From: Brumimicrobium sp051745635
GTDB lineage: Bacteria > Bacteroidota > Bacteroidia > Flavobacteriales_D > Crocinitomicaceae
Direction of reading: 5' to 3'
Assembly: GCA_051745635.1 (NCBI GenBank)
Contig: JBNJEH010000001.1
Location: forward strand, 62,001-126,000
Length of the DNA: 64,000 nt
The notes under the pieces are model-generated. The model had not been told where the DNA came from, searched no databases, and saw only the letters and a program-made list of their open reading frames with translations. This document shows positions 24,615-33,083 of the stretch, piece by piece (the first letter of the stretch is position 1; each line of letters begins with the position of its first letter). Made by a program: the position numbers and the translations under genes.

Positions 24615-25160
24615 TTGAGCGATTTAAAAAACATATCAGACGAGGAACTTGTAAAAGGGTGTCTTCAGGATAACAGAAATTTCCAGGAAGCACTTTACAG
24701 AAAGTATGCTGATCAGATGTATTCCGTTGTGATGATGTATGCCAGGGATGCAGATGATGCGGCGGATATCCTACAGGAAAGTTTCATCAATGTGTTCAGA
24801 AAATTGCATGATTTTCGTTTTGAGTCTCCACTCGGAGCTTGGATTCGAAGAATTGTGGTCAACAAAGCGCTTGAGCATTTCAGAAAAAAACAGCGAAAAA
24901 GAGGACTAATTGAGGAGTTAAGTTATGAAGAGACTCCAAAAATTGATGGGATCTTCGAACGGATTCATGCTAGCGAAATTGTGAGACTGGTAAATGATTT
25001 GCCCTCCAAAGCTGCAGCGATTTTAAAACTGTATGCCATAGAAGGGTACAAGCATAATGAAATTGCAGAGATGTTGGATATTTCAGAAGGAACATCAAAA
25101 TCTCAGTTAAATCGTGCACGAACTTTATTAAAAGAAAAATTAGTTCAAATTAATGGCTAA
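24615..25160 (+). CDS. ECF sigma-70 family RNA polymerase sigma factor
   Basis: A 181-residue sigma factor. Region 2 spans about residues 25-95 (YRKYADQMYSVVMMYARDADDAADILQESFINVFRKL, then AWIRRIVVNKALEHFRK). Region 4 spans about 125-178 with the helix-turn-helix YKHNEIAEMLDISEGTSKSQLNRAR. There is no region 1 or 3, as in ECF factors. The start is TTG immediately after the lipoprotein stop; no ATG exists before region 2. The next gene overlaps the 3' end by 8 bp and encodes the predicted anti-sigma partner. Confidence 0.92.
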   Translation: MSDLKNISDEELVKGCLQDNRNFQEALYRKYADQMYSVVMMYARDADDAADILQESFINVFRKLHDFRFESPLGAWIRRIVVNKALEHFRKKQRKRGLIEELSYEETPKIDGIFERIHASEIVRLVNDLPSKAAAILKLYAIEGYKHNEIAEMLDISEGTSKSQLNRARTLLKEKLVQING

Positions 25161-26538
25161 GCCCAATAACATAGAGCAAAAAATAAAAGAGAGCTTTGAA
25201 AATGTTCAACGCCAGGCTCCTGAAAACCTGTGGTCAAAAATTGGCGATGGGCTCTATGGAAATGCAACTGAGTTAGATCATAAAGTAAAGTCAAGTTTTG
25301 AGAGCAATACCGAAAAAGCACCCGAAGGCATCTGGGCGGGCATTGACAAGCAATTAACCATTGATAAAGGCTGGAAAAAAGTTCGTAGTCTATTACAAAG
25401 AAGAACATTCTACAAATGGACAAAGCGAGTGGCTGCCTTTTTGATTTTCTTGCTTTTTGTTACACCTGAGTACGGAGATCGTCTTCCTGATACTCAAGGA
25501 GAATTAAATAACAATACTGTTTCTATTACTAAAAATGGCTTACAAGCGAAGTCTGGACAAACTCAAGAGGATGAGATAAAAAGGGAACGTTTCAATCAGG
25601 AATCAGGATCAGCTCAGGCAAAAAACACCGATTCATCTGATAAGGAAGAAAGTATAGCATTAAATATTCTAACTGGGAAATCAAATAAACCTTTAACCTC
25701 TAGTAAAGAAAACTCGGAGAACACGGATTCCAAAGGCTCAAATCTCATTTCAGCGTCAGAGCCGAGGGAAAAGGAAATTTTGGCCTCTCAAACAGAGGAA
25801 AATGAAGAAAAAAGTAATTTGGATTTAATAGACGCTCAGGTGTTAGCTGGTCTTCCAATTAAACAAGTGAGACTTTTAGAAACTAACAATGAAAATTCAG
25901 AACTGATCGACATTAAAGTTGAATTACCAAAGGAAACAAAATATGAATTTGGTCTTTTCACGGCATTAAATACAACCGCTTTAGTTAACAATAGAACAAG
26001 AAGAGCTTTTGACTCAAGAAGTTTAGTGGCGTTTAATCCGACCATTGGAACTAACCTGGGATTACAATTTGTCTATCATTTGAAAGAAAAACATGCTTTT
26101 GTAGGAAATCTTACTTATGCGACTATTCATCAGTCTTATGAATCATTTAATGGAGGGAGCTTTAATGAAGAGTCATTAGAAATGAACTATGTTCGATTGC
26201 AGGGAATGTATCAGTTTAAGTACAAAAGATTTGACATTAGTAAAACAGCACTCAACCTTAAATTTGGTCCATATTTGGGGTATATGTCGAGTAGTAGTTA
26301 TTCCTTAAATGATGAGTCAAAAGGAGAGCGTCTTGATGATTTGAGTAAATATGATTTTGGCATTACTCTACAGCTTGGGCAGAGTTATGAATTTAACAAG
26401 TTCGTCCTTGACTATGGCATTAACGTGGATAAAGGTCTTACAAACTTGTACAAAGGAACAGAAAAAGTTCCTGCTTCCTTTGATCGATCAACTGTTTTAG
26501 GTTTAGGAGGTTATGTATCGTTTCGATATAAATTTTAA
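25153..26538 (+). CDS. Predicted two-membrane anti-sigma factor with outer-membrane barrel
   Basis: A 461-residue protein. Residues 7-33 and 41-68 are tandem copies of a motif of the form KIKxSFExxxxxAPExxWxxI, the short helices seen at the start of Bacteroidota anti-sigma proteins. A single transmembrane helix follows basic residues (about 91-105). Residues 110-265 are a polar Ser/Glu/Asn-rich linker long enough to cross the periplasm. Residues 266-461 show alternating strands and finish in GGYVSFRYKF, with the terminal phenylalanine typical of outer-membrane barrels. This matches the dual membrane-spanning anti-sigma (Dma) proteins described in Bacteroides. It overlaps the sigma gene. A single-membrane anti-sigma with an adhesive tail is the alternative. 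Confidence 0.75.
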   Translation: MAKPNNIEQKIKESFENVQRQAPENLWSKIGDGLYGNATELDHKVKSSFESNTEKAPEGIWAGIDKQLTIDKGWKKVRSLLQRRTFYKWTKRVAAFLIFLLFVTPEYGDRLPDTQGELNNNTVSITKNGLQAKSGQTQEDEIKRERFNQESGSAQAKNTDSSDKEESIALNILTGKSNKPLTSSKENSENTDSKGSNLISASEPREKEILASQTEENEEKSNLDLIDAQVLAGLPIKQVRLLETNNENSELIDIKVELPKETKYEFGLFTALNTTALVNNRTRRAFDSRSLVAFNPTIGTNLGLQFVYHLKEKHAFVGNLTYATIHQSYESFNGGSFNEESLEMNYVRLQGMYQFKYKRFDISKTALNLKFGPYLGYMSSSSYSLNDESKGERLDDLSKYDFGITLQLGQSYEFNKFVLDYGINVDKGLTNLYKGTEKVPASFDRSTVLGLGGYVSFRYKF

Positions 26539-26545
26539 TTTTCTT

Positions 26546-26872
26546 GGTTCTACCACGAATTTAGGGTAGTATAAAACGGATAATTTATAGGGAAGGACAA
26601 TTATGAAAGGTACCTATCTATAGCCGCGGGTTCTATGGCCACGGGTCTATTGCCACGGGTTCTATTGCCACGGGTTCTATGGCCACGGGTTTCAACCCGT
26701 GGCTATAGAAGATTATGGAGCAATACTTTTTGGCGCGTGTTTTTGTGGTTCCTGAGCTTTCAAATTTAATTATTTGAAAAATGTCGAAGGACAAAAACCG
26801 TGACAAAAAGCCGCTCAGGGGATGTTTTAATGCTTTTAGGCTGTCCTTACCCACTAAATTCGTGGTAGAACC
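26546..26872 (+). mobile_element. 327-bp inverted-repeat element with nested ACGGGT repeats
   Basis: The ends share a perfect 19-bp inverted repeat beginning GGTTCTACCACGAATTTAG (26546 rightward, 26872 leftward). Inside (26620-26712) is a short tandem array of CCACGGGTTCTATTG-like units running into a hairpin, AGCCACGGGTT against its complement. No transposase frame is present. It resembles a non-autonomous insertion carrying a REP-like hairpin, lying between the anti-sigma gene and the lipoprotein gene of the same regulon. Confidence 0.7.
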
Positions 26873-26890
26873 ATTTTTTTTAAGCAGTTT

Positions 26891-26916
26891 CCAACCTTAT
26901 TATGTTTTCATTCATC
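26891..26916 (+). promoter_or_regulatory. Second ECF-type promoter, lipoprotein gene at 26944
   Basis: CCAACC (26891-26896) is followed after 14 bp by TTCATC (26911-26916), matching the operon promoter at 23879. It begins 19 bp outside the inverted-repeat element, so it belongs to the gene and not to the element. Confidence 0.65.
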
Positions 26917-26943
26917 AGAGGAGTGAACATTAAATTTTAAAAG

Positions 26944-27393
26944 ATGAAAAAGAAAAATTTAAAAACAGGAGTTGCAATACTATTTGGTGCAGCAATTCTA
27001 TTCGGAGGAGTATCGTGCAAGAAGTACAATAAGTACGATGATAAAGAGGTTTTAGAAGACGATTATTCTGGAACGATTGAATTAGAAGGCAACACAGAAG
27101 CACGAGGCGATTTTGAAGGCGAAGGAGATACAGGAACTTTTTCCTTTGTTTGGGAAAATTCGAGTGAAAAAGCTACTGTAAACTTTGACGTAACTACAAC
27201 ACAGGGCGGTTCATGCCAGATCATCTTAAATGATGCTAAAGGAAACGAAGTATTCAATCAGACCAGACCACAAGATGGAAATGATAGTTTTTCTGGTATC
27301 TCAGAAGAAGGTAAAAAAGGAAATTGGTTGGTTACTATAAACTTAACTAATTTTAATGGAGACGGAACATATGATATCACTCCAAAAAATTAA
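26944..27393 (+). CDS. Small lipoprotein, likely target of the ECF sigma factor
   Basis: A 149-residue lipoprotein: basic N-terminus, hydrophobic core and lipobox GGVSC. The mature part is acidic and beta-rich with glycine-threonine strands and no recognised family or catalytic motif. Its promoter copies that of the sigma operon, so it is probably a regulon output at the cell envelope. It is monocistronic with a strong terminator. Confidence 0.8.
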   Translation: MKKKNLKTGVAILFGAAILFGGVSCKKYNKYDDKEVLEDDYSGTIELEGNTEARGDFEGEGDTGTFSFVWENSSEKATVNFDVTTTQGGSCQIILNDAKGNEVFNQTRPQDGNDSFSGISEEGKKGNWLVTINLTNFNGDGTYDITPKN

Positions 27394-27415
27394 AATTAGA
27401 TTTTAATCATTCTTT

Positions 27416-27447
27416 AAAAGACCCAATTTTTTTTGGGTCTTTTTTTA
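27416..27447 (+). terminator. Terminator after the small lipoprotein gene
   Basis: AAAAGACCCAA pairs with TTGGGTCTTTT around a T-rich loop and is followed by a T-run; the A-rich 5' side could make it bidirectional. Confidence 0.9.
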
Positions 27448-27577
27448 TGCTTTATTGTGTCTGATTTTGAGCAGATTTATGCGGAAGCTATAGCCGAGGA
27501 GATACGTATTTTTTTCATTATTTTAAAAGTTACACTTTACTGTAAGGTTTTACCAACTCCTTCTTCCAATCTCTAAC

Positions 27578-27940
27578 ATGAATAAAGAAAACAAATCCCT
27601 ACTTTTCGTCTACAACGCCGATAGCGGATTGTGGATCGGTGCATTAGATGCTATGCATAAAGTGTTTTCCCCTAAAACGTATGCGTGTAATTTATGTGGG
27701 ATCACGTATGGAACATTAGCGGTTAAAAAAGATTGGACTACATTCATAAAAAAGCTCCCGTTAAAAACAGAATTTCTTCATCGCGATGAGTTTCAGACAA
27801 AATTTGATCGTCAAGATGCGTTACCAGCGGTATTTGTTGAAGAAGAAAACCTTCTCCATTCATTGATTCCCTCCAGCGAGATGAATCAATTGAATTTGGA
27901 ATCATTGAAACGATTGATTTTAGCAAGAATTGAAGTCTAA
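27578..27940 (+). CDS. Uncharacterised 120-residue protein with CxxC
   Basis: I recognise this as a conserved Bacteroidota small protein type, sometimes loosely called GTPase in databases, but no GTP-binding motif is present. It begins LLFVYNADSGLWIGALDAMHK, has YACNLCGITYGTL with a CxxC pair near residues 36-39, and ends without further motifs. No signal peptide or membrane segment is seen. It converges with the LysR gene, 19 bp away. A metal- or redox-active role for the CxxC is only a guess. Confidence 0.65.
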   Translation: MNKENKSLLFVYNADSGLWIGALDAMHKVFSPKTYACNLCGITYGTLAVKKDWTTFIKKLPLKTEFLHRDEFQTKFDRQDALPAVFVEEENLLHSLIPSSEMNQLNLESLKRLILARIEV

Positions 27941-27959
27941 ATGAAATCATTTTAGTCAA

Positions 27960-28856
27960 CTACTTATAATTCAAATACCACTCAAAATGCTCTTTCAATA
28001 ACTTCGCTTTATTTTCTCTGATAAAATTCAAATAGGATTGCGCAACAGGAGTCAATTTTTTCCCTTTCAACCAAATCAATCGCCATTCGGTTTTTAAAGG
28101 AAGATTATCCATTTTAAGAATGTGTAACTCTTTATTTTTTATTTCATTTTTGATGCCAATAATGGGTAGAATAGAATAACCAAGTCCTGCAGCAACAGCT
28201 TGCTTAACCGCCTCGTTCGAGGTCAACTCCATCTTTTTCCGCTTTTTCCGTTCTTTAGATTTAAAAAACTGTTCCATTTCATGTCGTGTTGCAGAACCAG
28301 GCTCTCTGAAAATTAACGCTTTACTTCTATCAATATCGGGATCATTACCCACCAAATACAGCTTGTTTTCCACTAACTTTTCTTCTTCAAATTCCATTTC
28401 ATCAGGAATAATAGAAACTAATGCAAAATCAATTTCATTGTTCTTTAAACTTTCAATTACTCTTGATTTGTTAGTAACATCTAACTTTAAGTCAATCCCC
28501 GAATGTTCATTCAAAAAATCACTTAAAAAATAGGGAATCACATATTTTCCAGTAGAAGCTGAGGAGATTTTGAGTACACCCGTCAATCCACCTTCATACT
28601 CTTTTGTTTTATATTGTATCTCTTGCACTTCATGTAAAACACTTTTTGCCATCACCGCAACTTCCCTTCCAAATTCCGTGACATGTAATTTACGACCAAT
28701 AACTTCAGTCAAGGGAACAGAAAACTGATCTTGAAATTTTTTCAACTGAATAGAGACCGCTGGCTGGGTCATAAACAACTCCTCTGAAGCTTTTGTAATG
28801 CTTTCTTGCTTAACGACTTCTAAGAATATCTGAAGTTGGTGTATCGTATAATTCAT
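27960..28856 (-). CDS. LysR-family transcriptional regulator of the dab operon
   Basis: A 298-residue LysR regulator: winged helix-turn-helix at residues 1-60 (SITKASEELFMTQPAVSIQLKKF) and a periplasmic-binding-protein-like effector domain from about 90. It is transcribed divergently from dabB across 110 bp, the standard layout for a LysR activator and its target. CbbR-type LysR proteins govern carbon-fixation and carbon-uptake genes, so a CO2/bicarbonate-linked effector is plausible. The direct evidence for the target is position only. Confidence 0.9.
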   Translation of the reverse strand: MNYTIHQLQIFLEVVKQESITKASEELFMTQPAVSIQLKKFQDQFSVPLTEVIGRKLHVTEFGREVAVMAKSVLHEVQEIQYKTKEYEGGLTGVLKISSASTGKYVIPYFLSDFLNEHSGIDLKLDVTNKSRVIESLKNNEIDFALVSIIPDEMEFEEEKLVENKLYLVGNDPDIDRSKALIFREPGSATRHEMEQFFKSKERKKRKKMELTSNEAVKQAVAAGLGYSILPIIGIKNEIKNKELHILKMDNLPLKTEWRLIWLKGKKLTPVAQSYLNFIRENKAKLLKEHFEWYLNYK

Positions 28857-28881
28857 AAAAATATATTATGTATTGTATTGC

Positions 28882-28922
28882 AAATATAAATAAAAATATA
28901 TGAAATAGAATCCTTTATTTTG
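28882..28922 (+). promoter_or_regulatory. dabB control region with motif shared with the icd operon
   Basis: The 20-bp AAATATAAATAAAAATATAT (28882-28901) is followed after 17 bp by TTTG (28919-28922). The same motif, one mismatch, with the same 17-bp spacing to TTTG, stands at 33957-33997. The -7 box lacks the TA of the consensus, as expected for an activator-dependent promoter. Confidence 0.55.
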
Positions 28923-28966
28923 CACTCAAATGAAATTGTATACAACAAATAACAAATTCTAAGTCA

Positions 28967-30535
28967 ATGAAATTATTAGCAATTATAACGCTCATTCCAA
29001 CACTTTTGTTCTTTACTGCCAGTTTGTTATCGGGCGTTATGAGTAACAGCAAGAGAAAAGCGATTAGCGTTCTGACCATGTTTGCAGCAGTAGTCAGTGT
29101 AGGAATATCCATCGCTGGGGGAGTGTATATTTTTAATCACGGCAGTGCTGAATTTGCATTCTTCAGTTTCGAAAATTTAGGTCTCAGTTTCAGGATTGAT
29201 GCATTAAGTATGCTCTTTTTTGGAATGATCGCATTGTTGTCGGTGATAATTGTCAAGTACAGCGTAAATTATTTAGAGGGCGATCAACGTCAAGGTGTTT
29301 TTATGGGTAGAATTGCAGCGACAATTGCTTCGGTTCAACTTTTTGTGCTTTCCGGTAATCTTTTGATTTTGTTTTTAGCCTGGGTGTTGACCAGTTTGTT
29401 TTTGCATCGATTGCTGGTATTTTACAGGGATCGTCCCCGTGCTAAAACGGCGGCAACAAAGAAGTTCATTGTAGCGCGTATAGCAGACATTTTTCTACTG
29501 ATCAGTTTTGTGCTACTTTATAATCAAGTTGGTTCGGGTAGTTTAACCACTATTTTTGAAGCGATAGAACAAGGTAGTGTCAATGGAACCCAACTTAGTT
29601 TTGAAATTCCAGCTGTTTTTTTAGTACTAGCGGCTTTATTTAAGTCAGCACAATTTCCCTTCCACGGTTGGTTGGTGGAAGTCATGGAAACACCTACTCC
29701 CGTTTCTGCTTTGTTGCACGCTGGTGTTTTAAACGCGGGACCATTTATCATCATGCGATTTGCCTTTGTTATGAACCAAACGGAAATAGCATCCAGCATT
29801 CTACTTGTTATGGGTGGACTAACGGCGTTGTTTGCTTCTGTTGTGTTTATGACGCAGTCTTCTATAAAAACAGCACTTGGTTATTCGAGTATCGCGCACA
29901 TGGGATTCAGTTTGTTTATTTGTGGAACGGGCGCTTACTCTGCAGCAGTTCTTCACATTGTAGCCCATTCTTTTTACAAAGCACACGCATTTCTTTCTTC
30001 CGGTAGTTCTGTCGACTTAATTCGATCTAAACGTATTGCAATTCCCGAGCGATTGGGTAATCCACTATTAATTTTACTTGGTGTTTTACTGACATTTGGA
30101 ATTTACATGGGTATTGCCATTGTTTTTGGAGTTGATTTTAATAGCAATTTTTCACTACTCGCTGTCGGATTAGTCATAGTGATGAGTTTGACCCTCATGA
30201 TGAGCGCAGTGTTAGATTCAAAACGAAGTCTTTCAACGCTTTTAGCATCGTGTGTATTGGTAGCGATAGTAGCTACAGCCTTTTTTGGATTTGAAAAATT
30301 GTTTCACACGGTACTTGCAGGCGAATTTCCAACCGTCTCAACTCTTTCTATGAATCTCATGTTCGTCATTGGGTTGATGCTTTTACTGTTTGCAATTGCA
30401 GTACTACTACAACTTTTTGCTCCACTTTTTTCTGGTGGGAAAAACAAAAGCACACTTCAAGTACACTTGCGTAATGGGTTTTATATCAACAGTTATTTTG
30501 ACCGATTAATTGGAGCTTATAAAACGAAAAGTTAA
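28967..30535 (+). CDS. dabB: DabB, NADH-dehydrogenase-subunit-L-like proton channel subunit
   Basis: A 522-residue polytopic protein with about 13-14 helices of the proton-conducting transporter family (NuoL/MrpA), including the lysine-bearing helix ALFKSAQFPFHGWLVEVMETPTPVSALLHAGVLNAGPF. It is shorter than NuoL and is followed by DabA, so it is the membrane subunit of the DAB dissolved-inorganic-carbon system. There a cation gradient drives vectorial hydration of CO2 to bicarbonate. The gap to dabA is 64 bp. Confidence 0.9.
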   Translation: MKLLAIITLIPTLLFFTASLLSGVMSNSKRKAISVLTMFAAVVSVGISIAGGVYIFNHGSAEFAFFSFENLGLSFRIDALSMLFFGMIALLSVIIVKYSVNYLEGDQRQGVFMGRIAATIASVQLFVLSGNLLILFLAWVLTSLFLHRLLVFYRDRPRAKTAATKKFIVARIADIFLLISFVLLYNQVGSGSLTTIFEAIEQGSVNGTQLSFEIPAVFLVLAALFKSAQFPFHGWLVEVMETPTPVSALLHAGVLNAGPFIIMRFAFVMNQTEIASSILLVMGGLTALFASVVFMTQSSIKTALGYSSIAHMGFSLFICGTGAYSAAVLHIVAHSFYKAHAFLSSGSSVDLIRSKRIAIPERLGNPLLILLGVLLTFGIYMGIAIVFGVDFNSNFSLLAVGLVIVMSLTLMMSAVLDSKRSLSTLLASCVLVAIVATAFFGFEKLFHTVLAGEFPTVSTLSMNLMFVIGLMLLLFAIAVLLQLFAPLFSGGKNKSTLQVHLRNGFYINSYFDRLIGAYKTKS

Positions 30536-30599
30536 AGTTTTTAAATAAGACTGAAGAAGATTAAAAAAGAAAGCGATTTACATCAAAAAATTAGAACAG

Positions 30600-33080
30600 A
30601 TGGGAATAGATATCAATAATGTGTTAAAGGAAGTACAAGGAAAAATTGCACCACTGTGGTCGCTGGAGAATTTTGTGGCAGTGAATCCTTATATGGGAAG
30701 TGCCAACAACACTTTTGAAAAAACAGCTAATTATTATAAAAAACTCAACGGGTCGAATTTAACAATGCCCTTGTCTTTTTACCTGAAAGCTATTGAAGAA
30801 AACGAAATACTAAATGAGGATCTGGTAAAGGCACTGGAGAAATCAGGCTTGGAAACAGTCACTCCTCAGGAGTTTATCCAAAAAGTAGAAAGTACCCATA
30901 AAAAAGGCCTTCAAAAGTCCGTTTCTGTTCAGCTCGTGGTAGACTGTTCAGCATCGTTAACTGGGAAAAGATGTAGCGCTGTCATGACCGACTGTATCAC
31001 TTCCTGGGCAACTAATTATTATGATAAAGGAATTGCTTCCTGGAACAGTACGCTTCAAAATGAGTCGAACTTTGTGTCTTGGAAAAAGGATGCGCTTTTA
31101 GATAGAACACCAAAAATTCATGGATTAAAGCAGTTTCACACCACAATCAAAGAATTACCAGATGATACACTGGAATCGATTGAAACTTGTTTGGAAAAGT
31201 TATCGATCGAAGAGGAAATATTGGTACCTTATTTACATGCACTTTTACTGCGTATACAAGGTTGGTCCGCATATAACTCCGGACTTGATTGGGATGCAAA
31301 TCTATACGGAGGAAAAAAGACGAATCTTCAAGAATTTCTGGCTATACTTTTGGCTTGGGAAGTTGCTTTTCTGAATTCGCTTGAAGGTCTTGATATTTCA
31401 GATTTATGGAAGCGAATACAACGACAAAACGCGGCGGTACTTTTCGAGCTAAATGAAGACGAATCAGTTTACCAGCGCATTATTTTGCAAAACGCCTTTG
31501 ATTTTGCTTGTCAACGCAAATTAGTTGCAAAAATCAACAATAATGGCGGAAGAATTAGTCAGCAACAAGTACGACCGACAGTACAAGCGATATTTTGTAT
31601 CGATGTAAGATCAGAAGTGTATAGAAGAAATATGGAAATGCTTTCTCCAGCGATTGAGACGTTGGGGTTTGCCGGATTCTTTGCCTTTCCAATCAATTAT
31701 GTTCCAATAGGACACAGTAGAGGACAACATCAATGTCCTGCGCTTATTCCAACCGGAGCAACGGTAAAAGAAGTTCTTTCGGATGATAAAAAGCACCAAA
31801 AAGCAATGAAATCCAGAAAGAACAGATTCCATTTATTCAGTTCCTGGAAAAAATTCAGACACGGAGCGGTTTCTTGTTTTGGGTTTGTAAGTCCGATGGG
31901 GATAACATTTTTGCCCAAGCTATTTTTAGATGGGTTTGGAATTACACGCCCTGTAGCGCATCCAAAAGGGAGTTTTCTATCCAGACGAAATGCCAACAAC
32001 AAATCGGTGAGTTTAGCTACTGATTCGCAAAACAATCAAGATTTTGGACTGGAGCTCTCCCAACAAATCAAACTGGCGAAAAATGCGTTGAGTGCTATGT
32101 CGCTGACGAACAATTTTGCAAAACTGGTGATGATTACAGGGCACGGCTCTTCTTCAACCAATAATCCACATGCTACCGGATACGATTGTGGTGCTTGTGG
32201 AGGAAATTCTGGTGAAGCTAATGCAAAAGTAGCTGCCGAGGTGCTGAACAATTCAGAAGTCAGATTTGGACTTGCGAAAGAAGGAATTAAGATTCCAGCA
32301 GATACGTATTTTATAGCAGCGGAACACGATACTACAACGGATGAAGTTAAATTGTTTAAAACAGAATTGGTTCCGGATCCATTGAAACAAGAATTAGCAC
32401 AACTCAAGAAATGGTTGATGGTTGCGGGTCATGCCACGAGAACCGAGCGTGCTTTACGCTTAAATGTGAACGGAAAGTCACTGGATCGAAAAGTGATAGC
32501 GCGAAGCAAAGACTGGTCGCAAGTTCGACACGAATGGGGGTTAGCGGGTTGTAATACATTTGTAGTAGCCCCGAGAGAGCGAACAAAAGACGCCAATTTA
32601 GAAGGAAAATCTTTTTTACATTCTTACGACTGGAAAGCAGATAAAGGATTCAATGTCCTCGAACTTATTATGACTGCGCCCATGGTGGTAACCAACTGGA
32701 TTAACATGCAATATTTTGCTTCTACAGTGGACAATAAAAACTTTGGAGCAGGGAATAAAACGTTGCATAACATCACGGGTGGAATAGGAGTACTGGAAGG
32801 TTCAAGCGGAGATTTAAGAGTCGGATTACCCTGGCAGGCTGTCCATGATGGTGAAAATTATCAGCATTTGCCACAGCGTTTGAATGTCGTGATTGAAGCT
32901 CCAATTGAAGCAATCAATGACATTTTGGAGAAACATCAAAATGTAAAAGATTTATGCGATAACAAATGGATTTTCCTGATGGTTATGAATGAGGAAGGTA
33001 CTATTTCGCACAGCTACGAAAAAGATTTAAGATGGGAAACACTTGAACCAGAATCGGTCAGAGAAAAAGTCTTTGCTTAG
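30600..33080 (+). CDS. dabA: DabA, inorganic carbon transporter subunit (DUF2309)
   Basis: An 826-residue cytoplasmic subunit with a beta-carbonic-anhydrase-like zinc site. The ligands align with those known in DabA: C333 and D335 in FCIDVRSE, H515 in ITGHGSSS and C530 in GYDCGACGG, with the usual 15-residue H-to-C spacing. Paired with DabB it takes up CO2 and traps it as bicarbonate. Heterotrophs use it to feed carboxylases at low CO2. DUF6671 starts 3 bp after its stop. Confidence 0.93.
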   Translation: MGIDINNVLKEVQGKIAPLWSLENFVAVNPYMGSANNTFEKTANYYKKLNGSNLTMPLSFYLKAIEENEILNEDLVKALEKSGLETVTPQEFIQKVESTHKKGLQKSVSVQLVVDCSASLTGKRCSAVMTDCITSWATNYYDKGIASWNSTLQNESNFVSWKKDALLDRTPKIHGLKQFHTTIKELPDDTLESIETCLEKLSIEEEILVPYLHALLLRIQGWSAYNSGLDWDANLYGGKKTNLQEFLAILLAWEVAFLNSLEGLDISDLWKRIQRQNAAVLFELNEDESVYQRIILQNAFDFACQRKLVAKINNNGGRISQQQVRPTVQAIFCIDVRSEVYRRNMEMLSPAIETLGFAGFFAFPINYVPIGHSRGQHQCPALIPTGATVKEVLSDDKKHQKAMKSRKNRFHLFSSWKKFRHGAVSCFGFVSPMGITFLPKLFLDGFGITRPVAHPKGSFLSRRNANNKSVSLATDSQNNQDFGLELSQQIKLAKNALSAMSLTNNFAKLVMITGHGSSSTNNPHATGYDCGACGGNSGEANAKVAAEVLNNSEVRFGLAKEGIKIPADTYFIAAEHDTTTDEVKLFKTELVPDPLKQELAQLKKWLMVAGHATRTERALRLNVNGKSLDRKVIARSKDWSQVRHEWGLAGCNTFVVAPRERTKDANLEGKSFLHSYDWKADKGFNVLELIMTAPMVVTNWINMQYFASTVDNKNFGAGNKTLHNITGGIGVLEGSSGDLRVGLPWQAVHDGENYQHLPQRLNVVIEAPIEAINDILEKHQNVKDLCDNKWIFLMVMNEEGTISHSYEKDLRWETLEPESVREKVFA

Positions 33081-33083
33081 TAT

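Noticed and set aside
26633..26854. Minus-strand frame of 73 codons inside the inverted-repeat element
   Set aside because: It reads through the ACGGGT tandem repeat (repeated VAIEP) and has no known domain; it is a by-product of the repeat.
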